From Pseudomonas sp. gcc21 (GTDB taxonomy: Bacteria; Pseudomonadota; Gammaproteobacteria; Pseudomonadales; Pseudomonadaceae): a stretch of DNA of 64,000 bases. Within the stretch, counting starts at the first letter, position 1, and every line of letters starts with the position of its first letter. A program made the position numbers and the translations under genes. Of the stretch, positions 1 to 9,515 are shown one piece after another. The notes beneath the pieces were generated by a model that was not told the origin of the DNA, searched no databases, and saw only the letters and a program-made list of their open reading frames with translations. Location: positions 1,116,001 through 1,180,000 of the forward strand of contig NZ_CP051625.1 of the NCBI RefSeq assembly GCF_012844345.1. The letters run 5' to 3'.

Positions 1-177
1 GTCACCCGCTTTAAGTGTGTTCTGGTTATCCGCGATTCGGGTGCCGGTATTGGTAGTCAGCGACCTATCGGTGGCGTCTTCACGGTAGGCTTCAAGCTGA
101 TCGAGTTTGGTGCTGGTGTTGCTGCGGTCGGTTGTATCCGTGCCAGCCAGGTCGCTGCTGTTATTTTCGCGGGACAT
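1..177 (-). CDS. katE: Catalase, N-terminal part (gene runs off window start)
   Basis: The first 59 codons of a catalase gene are present and the rest lies before position 1. The ATG at 177 is preceded by GGAGAAG at good spacing. After a polar N-terminal extension of about 35 residues comes LTTNTGTRIADNQNTLKAGD, the entry to the catalase core that precedes the RGPTLLEDF stretch in HPII-type enzymes. Catalases turn H2O2 into water and oxygen in the cytoplasm. The extension plus the RIADNQN motif fits the KatE/large-subunit clade better than KatA or KatB, but the catalytic His and Tyr are outside the window, so the subfamily is an inference. Confidence 0.75.
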   Translation of the reverse strand, partial: MSRENNSSDLAGTDTTDRSNTSTKLDQLEAYREDATDRSLTTNTGTRIADNQNTLKAGD

Positions 178-332
178 GTGCTTCTCCATACTGAATCAGA
201 AGGGCCTCGCAGCGCTGATGTGTAACTGCAGAGGGTCTCAGTATCGGAGCCTGACATCAGTGTTTCGTTCGCCTGCTGTCAGTAAGGCTTTCGGTCCCTA
301 TCAGCGGGATCGCCAGGCGACCCGGCCCGCTA

Positions 333-770
333 TCATTCCCCGATATCCTCGTTCCATAGCGCCGGGTTTTCCGTAATGAAGCGCTGCATCAGTTCCACGC
401 AATCGGAATCCTGTAGCACCTGCACCTCTACGCCACGCGAACGCAGCAGTTCCTCTTCACCCTGGAATGTCTGATTCTCGCCGATGATCACCTTCGGAAT
501 GCCGTACAACAGAATCGCCCCGGTGCACATCGGGCATGGCGAGAGTGTGGTGTATAGCACGGCGTTAGCGTATACCGACGCAGGCTGGCGCCCGGCGTTC
601 TCGAACGCGTCCATTTCCCCATGCAAAATGGCACTGCCCTGCTGAACGCGACGGTTGTGTCCGCGACCGATTATCTCCCCGTCATGAACGATAACCGAGC
701 CAATGGGAATGCCACCCTCGGCCGCGCTGGCACGGGCTTCGTCGATAGCGCACTGCATGAATGGATCCAT
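333..770 (-). CDS. Nucleoside/cytosine deaminase-like zinc enzyme
   Basis: A 145-residue member of the cytidine/deoxycytidylate deaminase fold. The zinc site is visible as HGEMDAFENAGR (His ligand and catalytic Glu) and SPCPMCTGAILLYGIP (two Cys ligands). The GAI(L)LYGIP and (V/I)IGEN stretches resemble yeast cytosine deaminase (Fcy1) more than tRNA adenosine deaminase TadA. It probably deaminates a free base such as cytosine, in pyrimidine salvage; the substrate is inferred. I chose the ATG at 770, which has AGGAGT five bases upstream, over a longer frame starting at 800. It stands alone, divergent from the permease gene at 1006; the 235 bases between them show no clear regulatory element. 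Confidence 0.8.
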   Translation of the reverse strand: MDPFMQCAIDEARASAAEGGIPIGSVIVHDGEIIGRGHNRRVQQGSAILHGEMDAFENAGRQPASVYANAVLYTTLSPCPMCTGAILLYGIPKVIIGENQTFQGEEELLRSRGVEVQVLQDSDCVELMQRFITENPALWNEDIGE

Positions 771-1005
771 GAATACTCCTGAGTTAAGTAATGCGGCCAA
801 TATGACCGTAACCGGCGATCAAGCTAAGCGCATTATGCATTCGAACGCGTCCTTGCAAAGAGCGCATTTGGCAGCATCCTCTGTAGCTGACAGGGATTCC
901 GCCTTATGATGACGCCCGCGCGTTTATGCCTGACGTGATTTTGCACAGCACGAAGGCTCGCGATGCAGCAGCAAAGCCTCTGGTACTCATTTGCAAGGAC
1001 TCTCG

Positions 1006-2058
1006 ATGCAACAGCAGTTCTCCTCCCAACCGACCTCTTTCACCGTCAGCCTGCATTGGCTGCTCGGCGCGGCCGCGCTGGTCGTGGTGCTTGGTGGCCT
1101 GAAAGCGATCAGCCACATCGTCACGCCTATCCTGTTGGCGGTATTTCTCGCCATCATCAGCGCCCCGCCACTGACCTGGATGCAGCGCAGGGGCGTTCCC
1201 GGGCCGGTTTCGATCCTGGTGCTGTTTTCCGTAGTGGGTTTCACCTTCTTTCTGCTATTCCTTGCGCTCAAAGGCGCTGCAGAAAGCATGGCGACCCAGG
1301 CACCGCTTTACCAGGCGCGTTTTAACGGCTGGATGCTGGATCTGCGTGGATTCATAGAGCAACGCGGTCTGCCGCCCGATCTGCTGCCACGGGAACTGTC
1401 GTTGCCCGCTACGCCTACTATCACCGGCGCGGCGCGAGACATAGCCGGCGGGCTCGGCCAGTTCACCGCCACCTCTCTGCTGGTGCTGCTGGCGTTCATG
1501 TTCTTGCTGCTGGAGGAACGCACCCTATCCGACAAACTCGACGCCGCTTTTCCTAACCGACGGCGGGCGCGTGTACGCGCGCGGCGTTTCCTGCGCTCGG
1601 TGTACCGTTATCTGTTGATCAAGACGGCAGCCAGCGCAGCGACAGGGCTGATAATAGGCGTTGGCCTGTTTGCAATCGGCGTCGACTTTCCGATCCTCTG
1701 GGGCATCGTCGCCGGCCTGCTGAACTTCATTCCCACCATCGGCTCGATCATCGCAGCGGTGCCGGCGGTCCTGATTGCGTTTCTCGGGCTTGGAATAGGC
1801 GAAGGCCTCGGCGTGCTTGGCCTTTATGTTGCGGTGAACACCCTTATCGGCAACATACTGGAACCACGCTTCATGGGCCGAAGCCTGGGGCTGTCGCCGT
1901 TGGTGGTGCTGGTGTCCCTACTGATATGGGGCTACGTATTCGGTCCGGTAGGAATGCTGCTATCAATACCCTTGACCATGGTGGCCAAACTGGCACTGGA
2001 TGCCTCGCCCCAGACACGCTGGGCTGGCATCCTGATGAGCGATGAGGCCAGACGATAG
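1006..2058 (+). CDS. AI-2E family transporter (PerM/TqsA-like permease)
   Basis: A 350-residue integral membrane protein of the AI-2E transporter superfamily. Hydrophobic segments lie at both ends around a soluble middle. The family hallmark PxLWGxxAxLLNFIPxxG is seen as FPILWGIVAGLLNFIPTIGS, followed by NTLIGNILEPRFMGRSLGLSPLVVL. Family members are linked to export of autoinducer-2 or of ions (Na+(Li+)/H+ antiport), so the substrate cannot be told from sequence. The ATG at 1006 has AAGGA six bases upstream and is preferred over the in-frame TTG at 991. It is convergent with the DUF4105 gene. Confidence 0.85.
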   Translation: MQQQFSSQPTSFTVSLHWLLGAAALVVVLGGLKAISHIVTPILLAVFLAIISAPPLTWMQRRGVPGPVSILVLFSVVGFTFFLLFLALKGAAESMATQAPLYQARFNGWMLDLRGFIEQRGLPPDLLPRELSLPATPTITGAARDIAGGLGQFTATSLLVLLAFMFLLLEERTLSDKLDAAFPNRRRARVRARRFLRSVYRYLLIKTAASAATGLIIGVGLFAIGVDFPILWGIVAGLLNFIPTIGSIIAAVPAVLIAFLGLGIGEGLGVLGLYVAVNTLIGNILEPRFMGRSLGLSPLVVLVSLLIWGYVFGPVGMLLSIPLTMVAKLALDASPQTRWAGILMSDEARR

Positions 2059-2079
2059 GCGAAACGGGCTGCTCTTGCG

Positions 2080-3081
2080 CTAACGAATCGACTCCCAGCC
2101 CGGCACGCCTCGCCGGATGATGCGGGAGAAGTTTTCGTCATCCCCGGCGCGCCGGGCCCGCTCGGTAAAATCACCGCGGGCCCTCAAGGTTTCCAGCGGC
2201 TCATCTGCGAGCCCGCCCACGTCTTTCACGTAGGATGGCAGATAGGCTGACAGCAGTAACCGGGCATCCATCGGCAAGCCATCCACGATCTGCTCCATCA
2301 TGTTGTAGACGATGATCGTGCAGTTGGCCGTGACCGTATGGTAGAACCGCGGCTGCGCAGAAAGCCGGTTGGCCTCCTCCACGTAAGCTACAAACAGATC
2401 GCGCATCGCCTGTTCGGGCATCTCAACGCGGTACAGGTGCGCCTGCTCACCCCGCACGTTGGTTCTCACCCGCACCGCGTCGCGCTCATCGGAGGCGAGC
2501 ACATTCAACTCGAACTGCTTGAAGAACCCGCCAATGGCGGAAAAGCTTTCATTGCGCTCGCGGCGGATCTCCACGGTGAAGGTAATGAACTTTCCGTCAT
2601 CGAAGCCGAAGGACACGAGGATATGCGCAATCCCGGGCATACCCCATTGCGAAGTGATCAGATCGACCGAGCGTAAGCTGCCGAGGTCGTAGCTACGCGT
2701 TTCCCAGCGCACGTCATAGTCATCCTCCGAGCGCCAGTGAAAGTTGCGCACGTTATGCAGCGTAGCCTGTTGGCCACGGATATCGCCCTGGGTTATCCGC
2801 GCCAGGTCATCGGCCCATTGCCGCTCATGGCTCGGCTCCAGGCTGCCCCACCAAAGCATCAGCAAGGCAAACATCAGCGCGTAGCCAGCCAGACCCGGCC
2901 AGACAGTGCCGGTCCAGGCTAACCAGAGCATGCCCAACGCAGCGCCCACCCAGACAGCAATCAATCCGACTCGCCATGGGAGCGGCCATGGCAACTGGAA
3001 CCAGAGCGCCATGCCGCCCCATACGCAGCTCAGAATGATGATCAGTGTTCCGAGGGAAAGTAGCAGAATGCGAAGCATCAA
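2080..3081 (-). CDS. DUF4105-family membrane-anchored protein
   Basis: A 333-residue protein. Its N-terminal ~100 residues hold about three hydrophobic segments. The remaining soluble domain carries the DUF4105 signature RNFHWRSEDDYDVRWETR, then SYDLGSLRSVDLITSQW, HILVSFGFDDG and YHTVTANCTI. DUF4105 proteins are envelope proteins, and a conserved Cys in TANCT suggests a papain-like fold, but no reaction is established. The domain probably faces the periplasm. Followed after 83 bases on the same strand by the DUF2798 gene at lower expression orientation is not seen; the latter lies upstream, so co-transcription is possible. Confidence 0.75.
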   Translation of the reverse strand: MMLRILLLSLGTLIIILSCVWGGMALWFQLPWPLPWRVGLIAVWVGAALGMLWLAWTGTVWPGLAGYALMFALLMLWWGSLEPSHERQWADDLARITQGDIRGQQATLHNVRNFHWRSEDDYDVRWETRSYDLGSLRSVDLITSQWGMPGIAHILVSFGFDDGKFITFTVEIRRERNESFSAIGGFFKQFELNVLASDERDAVRVRTNVRGEQAHLYRVEMPEQAMRDLFVAYVEEANRLSAQPRFYHTVTANCTIIVYNMMEQIVDGLPMDARLLLSAYLPSYVKDVGGLADEPLETLRARGDFTERARRAGDDENFSRIIRRGVPGWESIR

Positions 3082-3164
3082 GCGGGCCTGTGGGTGGTTG
3101 GGTTCTGCGTCAGTCTAGCCGTCATGTTGCTGCGGGCGCATGGCGACACACCATGAAAGCGGCC

Positions 3165-3431
3165 TCAGTGGCTACGCACAGTGCATTCCACCAGGCGTAT
3201 CACGAGCGGACGGACCGCGAGTATGCAGAAAAAGGCGCTTGGCATGGCTAACTTGTATGCCTGCCAGACCTGTCCAATATAGCCCTCGCCAATCCCCGCG
3301 TTCGCGGCCGTAATCACCAGACACATCAGAAACGCCATGATGCCGGACATATAGAAGGCCACGACAAAAGGTGTAAAACGAAGCGGCAATTTGAAACGCT
3401 GCAAGCGTGATGAAGGATGTTGCGAAGTCAT
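3165..3431 (-). CDS. DUF2798 small membrane protein
   Basis: An 88-residue protein with two predicted membrane helices, matching the DUF2798 pattern: a basic N-terminus, then RFTPFVVAFYMSGIMAFLMCLVIT in the first helix, then AYKLAMPSAFFCILAVRPLVIRLV in the second. The function is unknown. I chose the ATG at 3431 because the protein then starts just before the first helix as in family members; the ribosome site upstream is weak. It lies immediately upstream of, and divergent from, the RND efflux operon, where a TetR-type regulator is usually found. Confidence 0.65.
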   Translation of the reverse strand: MTSQHPSSRLQRFKLPLRFTPFVVAFYMSGIMAFLMCLVITAANAGIGEGYIGQVWQAYKLAMPSAFFCILAVRPLVIRLVECTVRSH

Positions 3432-3652
3432 CAGAATCGACTCTCGTAAGCGTGACTGAAACGTCGGCCAGACCGGCGAGCATGCCGGAGCGGCCTGGAA
3501 ATGCGACCGCTGATGATACCACCCGGCCAAGCCTTGCCGCATGGCGGGCGAAGCCAATGGCTGGCAATCAGGAACCCACGCGCGCGGCGCGATGTCGAGA
3601 TTAGATACCTCGATAAGACTTCCGTCGCGGAATAATCACAAGAGAGACGTCA

Positions 3653-4840
3653 ATGCAGTCACTGCCCCAGCGCCTGATTCTCTGTTTTGCCCCGCTTTTC
3701 CTTGTCGCCTGCGACGAAGAACAAACCAGTCCCGAACCACCACCGCCCACGGTATCGGTGGTAACTGTCGAAACCCAGCCGGTCGCCAACGTCGTTGAAA
3801 TACCAGGGCGAGTCGAAGCCATAGCTGTCGCTGAAGTCCGCGCCAGGGTCGACGGCATTATTCAAAAGCGGCTGTATGAAGAAGGCACAGACGTCGAAGC
3901 CGGGCAGCAATTGTTCCAGATCGACCCACGGGAAATGCAGGCCAATCTCAATTCAGCCGAGGCAGCACTCGACCGCGCTAAAGCCACGGCCGCTAATGCT
4001 GCCCAGGATGTGAAACGGTACGAGGGTCTGGTTGCCAAACAGGCGATCAGCCAGCAGGAATACGACACAGCGCTGGCACGCCTGCGTACAGCGCGCGCCG
4101 ATGTGTCCCAGGCCGAGGCAGCCGTAGAGACAGCGGAACTCAACCTCGGCTATACCCGTGTCGAGTCACCCATAGACGGTGTGGCAGGGCGCGCCGAGGT
4201 AACCGTCGGCGCGTTGGTCAGCGCGGCCAACGGTACATTGCTGACCCGCGTCGAACAGTTCGATCCGGTCTACGTGAATTTTTCGCAATCGAGCTCCGAC
4301 CTGCTCTCGCTGCGCGCCCAGATCGCTTCAGGTGCACTGGAAATGCCGGAGAAAGGCAAGGTTCCGGTCCAGTTGGTGCTGGAAAACGGTGAGCCGTATC
4401 CGCACGCCGGTTACGTAGACTTCCTGGCCATGTCGATTGACCGGGCTACCGGCACCGTTGCGGTACGGGCCCAGGTCCCGAACCCGGATCGCCTGTTGCT
4501 GCCCGGCCAGTTTGTGGAAGCTCAGGTAGAAGTAGGAACGCGCCTCGCCAGTATTCTCCTGCCGCAGCGCGCGGTGATCATGAGCGAGCGCGGTGCCAGC
4601 GTGATGGTCGTGGACGAGCAAAATGTCGCGCAATCGCGGGAAGTAAGAACCGGCAGCATGTATGACGGCAAGTGGATCATCCGGGAAGGGCTCGAGCGCG
4701 GCGAAACAGTCATTGTCGAAGGCTGGCAGAAGGCCCGGCCCGGTACGCCGGTAACGCCGGAGCCCTACGACCCCGGCCAGCCACCCCGTGCGGGTGGAGA
4801 GTCGGGTGCGCCGGCGCAGGATGAGGCTGCCGCGCAATGA
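3653..4840 (+). CDS. RND efflux periplasmic adaptor subunit (MexA/MexC/AcrA type)
   Basis: A 395-residue membrane-fusion lipoprotein. The signal peptide ends in a lipobox LVAC (residues 17-20), so the protein should be lipidated at Cys20 and anchored in the inner membrane. The order is barrel-sandwich half (VEAIAVAEVRARVDGII), alpha-hairpin with heptads (residues ~95-165), second half with VESPIDGVAGRAEVTVGALV, then beta-barrel and membrane-proximal parts. It links the pump at 4837 to the outer-membrane channel at 8018. The closest resemblance I recognise is to MexC/AcrA-like adaptors. Its stop overlaps the pump start (ATGA). The C-terminal tail is rich in Pro, Gly and Ala. Confidence 0.92.
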   Translation: MQSLPQRLILCFAPLFLVACDEEQTSPEPPPPTVSVVTVETQPVANVVEIPGRVEAIAVAEVRARVDGIIQKRLYEEGTDVEAGQQLFQIDPREMQANLNSAEAALDRAKATAANAAQDVKRYEGLVAKQAISQQEYDTALARLRTARADVSQAEAAVETAELNLGYTRVESPIDGVAGRAEVTVGALVSAANGTLLTRVEQFDPVYVNFSQSSSDLLSLRAQIASGALEMPEKGKVPVQLVLENGEPYPHAGYVDFLAMSIDRATGTVAVRAQVPNPDRLLLPGQFVEAQVEVGTRLASILLPQRAVIMSERGASVMVVDEQNVAQSREVRTGSMYDGKWIIREGLERGETVIVEGWQKARPGTPVTPEPYDPGQPPRAGGESGAPAQDEAAAQ

Positions 4841-7800
4841 CGCCGACATTCTTCATACGCCGGCCAGTATTCGCCTGGGTCATTGCGTTGGGCATTCTGC
4901 TCGGGGGAATCCTTGCCCTGCGTGCCCTGCCCGTCGAACAGTACCCCTCGATCGCCCCGCCCCAACTTAACATCAACGTGACCTATCCTGGCGCAGATGC
5001 CGGGGTGCTGGAAACCAACGTCACCCAGGTCATTGAGGAGGAGCTGAACGGCGTCGAGGGTTATCTGTATATGGACTCGACCAGCCGCTCGAACGGCACG
5101 GCGTCCATCTCCCTCACGTTGCAGGCCGGCACTGACATCGACGTCGCACAGATGGAAGTGCAGAACATGCTCAGCCGCGTGGAGCCACGTTTGCCGGAGG
5201 AAGTGCGACGTCAGGGCATACGCGTCTACCAGGCCTCATCGAGTTTCGCGCTCATCGTCGCGTTAGTGTCCAAGACCGGCACCATGGGTAGCCTGGAGCT
5301 TGGTCATTTCGCTACTACCAATATCATCAGTGAGCTGCGCAGGGTCCAGGGCGTCGGGGATATCCGCGAGTTCTATACGCCCTACGCGATGCGCATCTGG
5401 CTGAATCCCGACCGGCTGGCGAGCTTCGGTATTTCGGCGGCCGAAGTGATGAGCGCCGTCCGCGAACAGAATAGCCAGGCAGCCGGCGGCTCCCTCGGCG
5501 AACCGCCTCTCAGCGAGAACATCGAGATCAACGCGCCCATCGAGACCCAGGGGCGCTTCAGTAACCCGGATGAGTTTGCCGAGATCATCCTGCGCGCCGA
5601 CAGTGTCGGCTCGGTGATTCGACTCAAGGACGTTGCCCGCGTCGAACTGGGCGCGCAGAATTTCACGGCGCGCAGTGAGCTGAACGGGCAACCGGCCGCA
5701 GGCCTCGCCGTGCAGCTTGCTCCCGGCGCCAACGCGCTGGATACCGCCGAAGCCGTCAAACAGCGCATGCGGGAGCTGGAAAACGGCTTTCCTGAAGACA
5801 TTGACTGGACGGTACCCTTCGATTCAACGCCGTTCATATCAGCCTCCATTCGCCAGGTGCTGCTGACCCTCGTTCAGGCCATGGGGTTGGTGGTGCTGGT
5901 AATGCTGGTGTTTCTGCAGAGCTGGCGCACCACGCTGATTCCGACCATCGTCATCCCCATCACACTGATCGGTACCTGCCTGGGGCTCTGGCTGCTGGGT
6001 TTTTCCATCAACCTGCTCAGCCTGTTCGGACTGGTGCTGGCGATAGGTACGCTGGTGGATGACACCATCGTGGTCGTGGAAAACGTCAAGCGCTTGATGG
6101 ATGAAGAAGGGTTGCCCCCTTACGAGGCCGCAGTCAAAGCGATGGGTCAGGTATCGGCGGCAATCATCGGCACCACCCTGGCCTTGATCGCGGTATTCGT
6201 GCCGCTGGCGTTCTTTCCCGGTTCCACGGGCGGAATTTATCGTCAATTCGCCGTCACGCTTTCCATCGCAGTCGGGATATCCACTTTGCTGGCACTGACA
6301 TTGACGCCCGCCATGTGCGCTGCGTTTCTCAAGCCGGCAGAGAATGAAAAGGACAAGCCTGGCTGGAGCAAACGGATCTTTGCTCCCTTCAACCGCGGCA
6401 TGTCGTATATGACCGAGCGCTACCACGGCGGTGTCGGTTTCGTGCTGGCCCATCCGCTGATATTTTTGCTGGGTTTTATTGCGTTGCTGGCATTGACCGC
6501 CCTGCTCTTTGTGCGCATGCCCACCGCCTTTCTGCCCGATGAAGATCAGGGCTCGGTGATGACCGTCATTCAGGCCCCGCCGGGCTCCACGATTGAGCGC
6601 ACGACCACGGCTGTCAAACAGGTACAGGCGTTCTATGCCGACCAACCCACCGTTGAGGATGTGGTCAGCGTGTTCGGCTTCAGCTTTTTCGGCCAGGGCC
6701 AGGCGCATGCCATGGCGTTCGTGCGCCTCACTCCGTGGTCTGACAGGCCGGATGAAGAGCAAAGCTCGCTGGCTCTGGTACGCAAGGCGATGGGCGCCTT
6801 TTCACAGATCAAGCAGGCCCAGGTATTCGCGCTGAATCCGCCGTCCATCCCTGCCCTTGGCGTATCGGGTGGTTTTTCCTTCAAGTTGGAGGACCGCGGC
6901 GGCAATGGATACAAGGCGTTGCTTGACGCACGGAACCAGCTGCTTGGCCTGGCGAGTGAGAGTTCAATTCTGGAAGGCGTTCGCCCGGAAGGCGCAGATG
7001 AGGCGCCCAAGCTGCGGCTGGATATCGACCGGATCAAGGCCCGCGCCCTGGGCTTGTCGATCAATGACGTCAACACCGCTTTAGGCACAGCCTTCGGCAG
7101 CGCGTACGCCAATGACTTCAACCTCGATGGCCGGGTGTTACAGGTTCTTGTGCAGGCGGATTCACAGTTCCGCATGACGCCCGAGGACGTACTCGATCTT
7201 AAGGTGCTGAACGACGAAGGCGAAAACGTGCCCTTTGGCGCATTTTCCAATGCAAGCTGGACCCTCGGTCCGATTCAGCTGCAGCGCTATAACGGCTATC
7301 CCGCCGTAACGCTCTCGGGCAACGCAGCGCAAGGGCATACCACCGGCGAAGCCATGGATGAGATGGCACAGCTGACGGAGCAATTGCCCGCCGGCTTCGC
7401 CTATGAATGGTCGGGCGCATCCTACGAGGAACAGCAAGCCTCGGGCCAGGTGGGCATGCTGCTCGGGTTGTCGCTACTGGTCGTGCTGATGGTGCTGGCG
7501 GCGTTGTATGAAAGCTGGACCATCCCCATTGCCGTGTTGCTTGTGGTGCCCTTTGGCGGCCTTGGCGCGATCCTGTTCGCCATGCTCAGAGATTTGCCTG
7601 CCAATGTGTACTTCAACGTCGGTCTGGTGACCATCATCGGGCTGTCGGCGAAGAATGCGATTCTTATTGTCGAGTTCGCCATCGAAGAGGAAGGACGCGG
7701 CAAATCGCTCATTGATGCGGTGATGAGTGCAGTACGTTTGCGCTTCCGCCCGGTACTGATGACCTCGCTTACTTTCATTCTTGGCATGCTACCGCTGGTG

Positions 7801-8025
7801 CTATCCAGTGGCGCCGGCGCGGCTTCGCGGATCGCGGTGGGCACCGGTGTCATGGGCGGGATGATTGTCGCGACGCTGCTGGGCCTGTTCTATATCCCGC
7901 TGTTTTACATGGCGGTTCGGCGCTGGTTGAGCCGCAAGCGTCCGCTCGGCGCGCGGGACGATGCCGACAATGAGAACAATGAGGGCAACGCCGACGGCGA
8001 CAAGGAGCAGCCAGCGCATGAATAA
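4837..8025 (+). CDS. RND multidrug efflux inner-membrane permease (HAE1 family)
   Basis: A 1062-residue proton-driven exporter of the hydrophobe/amphiphile efflux family, the usual length for AcrB/MexB homologues. Visible features are the start MTPTFFIRRPVFAWV, the TM4 proton-relay pair in GTLVDDTIVVVENV, the second-half porter loop region, and the TM10-12 block with GLSAKNAILIVEFA (relay Lys) and FYIPLFYM near the end. The trimer should bind drugs or solvents in the periplasmic porter domain and pass them to the outer-membrane partner. Translation is coupled to the adaptor gene by a 4-base overlap and to the channel gene by an 8-base overlap. The drug profile cannot be predicted. Confidence 0.95.
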   Translation: MTPTFFIRRPVFAWVIALGILLGGILALRALPVEQYPSIAPPQLNINVTYPGADAGVLETNVTQVIEEELNGVEGYLYMDSTSRSNGTASISLTLQAGTDIDVAQMEVQNMLSRVEPRLPEEVRRQGIRVYQASSSFALIVALVSKTGTMGSLELGHFATTNIISELRRVQGVGDIREFYTPYAMRIWLNPDRLASFGISAAEVMSAVREQNSQAAGGSLGEPPLSENIEINAPIETQGRFSNPDEFAEIILRADSVGSVIRLKDVARVELGAQNFTARSELNGQPAAGLAVQLAPGANALDTAEAVKQRMRELENGFPEDIDWTVPFDSTPFISASIRQVLLTLVQAMGLVVLVMLVFLQSWRTTLIPTIVIPITLIGTCLGLWLLGFSINLLSLFGLVLAIGTLVDDTIVVVENVKRLMDEEGLPPYEAAVKAMGQVSAAIIGTTLALIAVFVPLAFFPGSTGGIYRQFAVTLSIAVGISTLLALTLTPAMCAAFLKPAENEKDKPGWSKRIFAPFNRGMSYMTERYHGGVGFVLAHPLIFLLGFIALLALTALLFVRMPTAFLPDEDQGSVMTVIQAPPGSTIERTTTAVKQVQAFYADQPTVEDVVSVFGFSFFGQGQAHAMAFVRLTPWSDRPDEEQSSLALVRKAMGAFSQIKQAQVFALNPPSIPALGVSGGFSFKLEDRGGNGYKALLDARNQLLGLASESSILEGVRPEGADEAPKLRLDIDRIKARALGLSINDVNTALGTAFGSAYANDFNLDGRVLQVLVQADSQFRMTPEDVLDLKVLNDEGENVPFGAFSNASWTLGPIQLQRYNGYPAVTLSGNAAQGHTTGEAMDEMAQLTEQLPAGFAYEWSGASYEEQQASGQVGMLLGLSLLVVLMVLAALYESWTIPIAVLLVVPFGGLGAILFAMLRDLPANVYFNVGLVTIIGLSAKNAILIVEFAIEEEGRGKSLIDAVMSAVRLRFRPVLMTSLTFILGMLPLVLSSGAGAASRIAVGTGVMGGMIVATLLGLFYIPLFYMAVRRWLSRKRPLGARDDADNENNEGNADGDKEQPAHE

Positions 8026-9469
8026 AACCTGCACTGCTCTGCTGATCGCGCTGACCGCTGGCTGCCAGTTGGCGCCGGAGCACCAACGCCCCGACCAACC
8101 GACGGCAGCGCTTTATCCCAAGGTGTATGCGCCTGAACGGGGCGAAGCCGCCGCCAGTGATATCGCCTGGCAAGTGTTCTTTACCGATCCGCGTCTGCGG
8201 CATCTGGTCAGCACCGCCTTGCAACATAACCGCGACCTGCGAGTCGCCATCGAGCGTATCGAAGAAGCGCGCGGTCTCTATCGAGTCCAGGGCGCGAGCC
8301 GCTATCCCACGCTGGGTCTGAATGCTGAAGCGACCCGGGGTCGCTTTCCGACCGGCGCGGGTACTGGCGGGGCGACGCCGCCGACTGCACCCGGCGCGGC
8401 TGCCGGTGCCGGCGGGGGCATCGTCGAGCGTTATTCGCTGGGGCTGGGCGTTTCGGCATTTGAACTGGATTTCTGGGGACGGGTACGCAACCTGACTGAA
8501 GCTGCGCGGGCGCAGTATCTGGGTACGCTTGAAGCGCAGCGGGCATTCCGTCTGTCGCTGATCGCCGATGTCGCGTCGACGTATCTGGCACTGCTCGAGG
8601 CGGAAGAGCGTATCCGACTCGCCGAGGCCACGGTCGAGAGTCGCCGGGACGGCCTGCGCATTGCCAGGGTGCGTCTTGATGCGGGCATCACCTCGGCACT
8701 GGATTGGAATCAGGCCCGCGCGTTGCTGACCCAGGCTGAAACCGAGCTGGCGGGGCTACGGCTGACCCAGGCCCAGCAACGTAATTTCCTGGTGCAACTG
8801 GTCGGCACGGAGATCGAACGCACCTTGCCCGACCCGTTGCCACTGACCCAACAGATCAGCGAAACCACATTGCGCGCCGGTCTGCCCTCCGATCTGCTGT
8901 ATGTGAGGCCGGATATCATTGCCGCCGAAGAGTCGCTACGCGCCGCGCGCGCCAACATCGGTGTCGCACGCGCTGCATTTTTCCCGCAGATCTCGCTCAC
9001 AGGTACTTTCGGCTACGCCTCGAACGAACTGGATGGGCTGGTCAACAGTGACAACGAAACCTGGAGCATCGGACCGACTATCAGTCTGCCGCTGTTCGAT
9101 TTCGGCCGAAACCGCGGCAACCTCACGGTGGCCCAGGCGCGCGAAAACATCGCTGTTGCGGAATACGAAGACGCCATCCAGACCGCCTTCCGAGAGGTAT
9201 CCGATGCGCTGGCCGGCCGGCAATTTCTGGCAGAGCAACTGATTGCGCAGGAAGAAAATGTCGAGGTACTACGAGAGATCGCTGAGTTGGCGCAAGACCG
9301 CTACGCCGAGGGCGTAGTGAATTATCTGCAGGTACTGGATGCGTCGCGCAACCTGTTCCAGGCAGAACAGGCCTACGTTCAGATCAAACGCGCGCAGGTG
9401 CAGAACCTGATCGAGCTTTACGTAGCGCTGGGGGGCGGGACGACGGCGCCGAGACAGCTGCCGGAGTAA
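8018..9469 (+). CDS. RND outer-membrane channel lipoprotein (OprM/OprJ/TtgC type)
   Basis: A 483-residue outer-membrane factor. The signal peptide ends LTAGC, a lipobox, so Cys16 is the likely lipidation site. Two repeated alpha-beta halves are visible (IAWQVFFTDPRLRHLVSTAL and RPDIIAAEESLRAARANIGVARAAFFPQISL). A Gly/Ala/Pro-rich insert sits near residue 120. The trimer forms the outer-membrane and periplasmic tunnel for the pump upstream. The ATG at 8018 is chosen for its AAGGAG upstream and the lipoprotein signal; longer in-frame starts at 7961 would lie inside the pump gene. The operon ends at the hairpin at 9476. Confidence 0.92.
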   Translation: MNKTCTALLIALTAGCQLAPEHQRPDQPTAALYPKVYAPERGEAAASDIAWQVFFTDPRLRHLVSTALQHNRDLRVAIERIEEARGLYRVQGASRYPTLGLNAEATRGRFPTGAGTGGATPPTAPGAAAGAGGGIVERYSLGLGVSAFELDFWGRVRNLTEAARAQYLGTLEAQRAFRLSLIADVASTYLALLEAEERIRLAEATVESRRDGLRIARVRLDAGITSALDWNQARALLTQAETELAGLRLTQAQQRNFLVQLVGTEIERTLPDPLPLTQQISETTLRAGLPSDLLYVRPDIIAAEESLRAARANIGVARAAFFPQISLTGTFGYASNELDGLVNSDNETWSIGPTISLPLFDFGRNRGNLTVAQARENIAVAEYEDAIQTAFREVSDALAGRQFLAEQLIAQEENVEVLREIAELAQDRYAEGVVNYLQVLDASRNLFQAEQAYVQIKRAQVQNLIELYVALGGGTTAPRQLPE

Positions 9470-9475
9470 ACAAAG

Positions 9476-9507
9476 CTCTGGCGTAGCGCAGGCGCGCTAC
9501 GCCAGAG
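9476..9507. terminator. Perfect 14-bp hairpin between convergent genes
   Basis: CTCTGGCGTAGCGC and GCGCTACGCCAGAG form a perfect 14-bp stem with an AGGC loop. It sits 7 bases after the channel gene stop and 8 bases after the convergent fdhE stop, so it probably terminates both. No T-run follows on either side. A similar GGCGTAGC stem lies at 18507. Confidence 0.7.
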
Positions 9508-9515
9508 GTGAGGGA

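Noticed and set aside
5839..6762. 307-codon minus-strand frame inside the RND pump gene
   Set aside because: It is His/Gln-rich and antisense to a clear pump gene; a shadow frame in GC-rich DNA.
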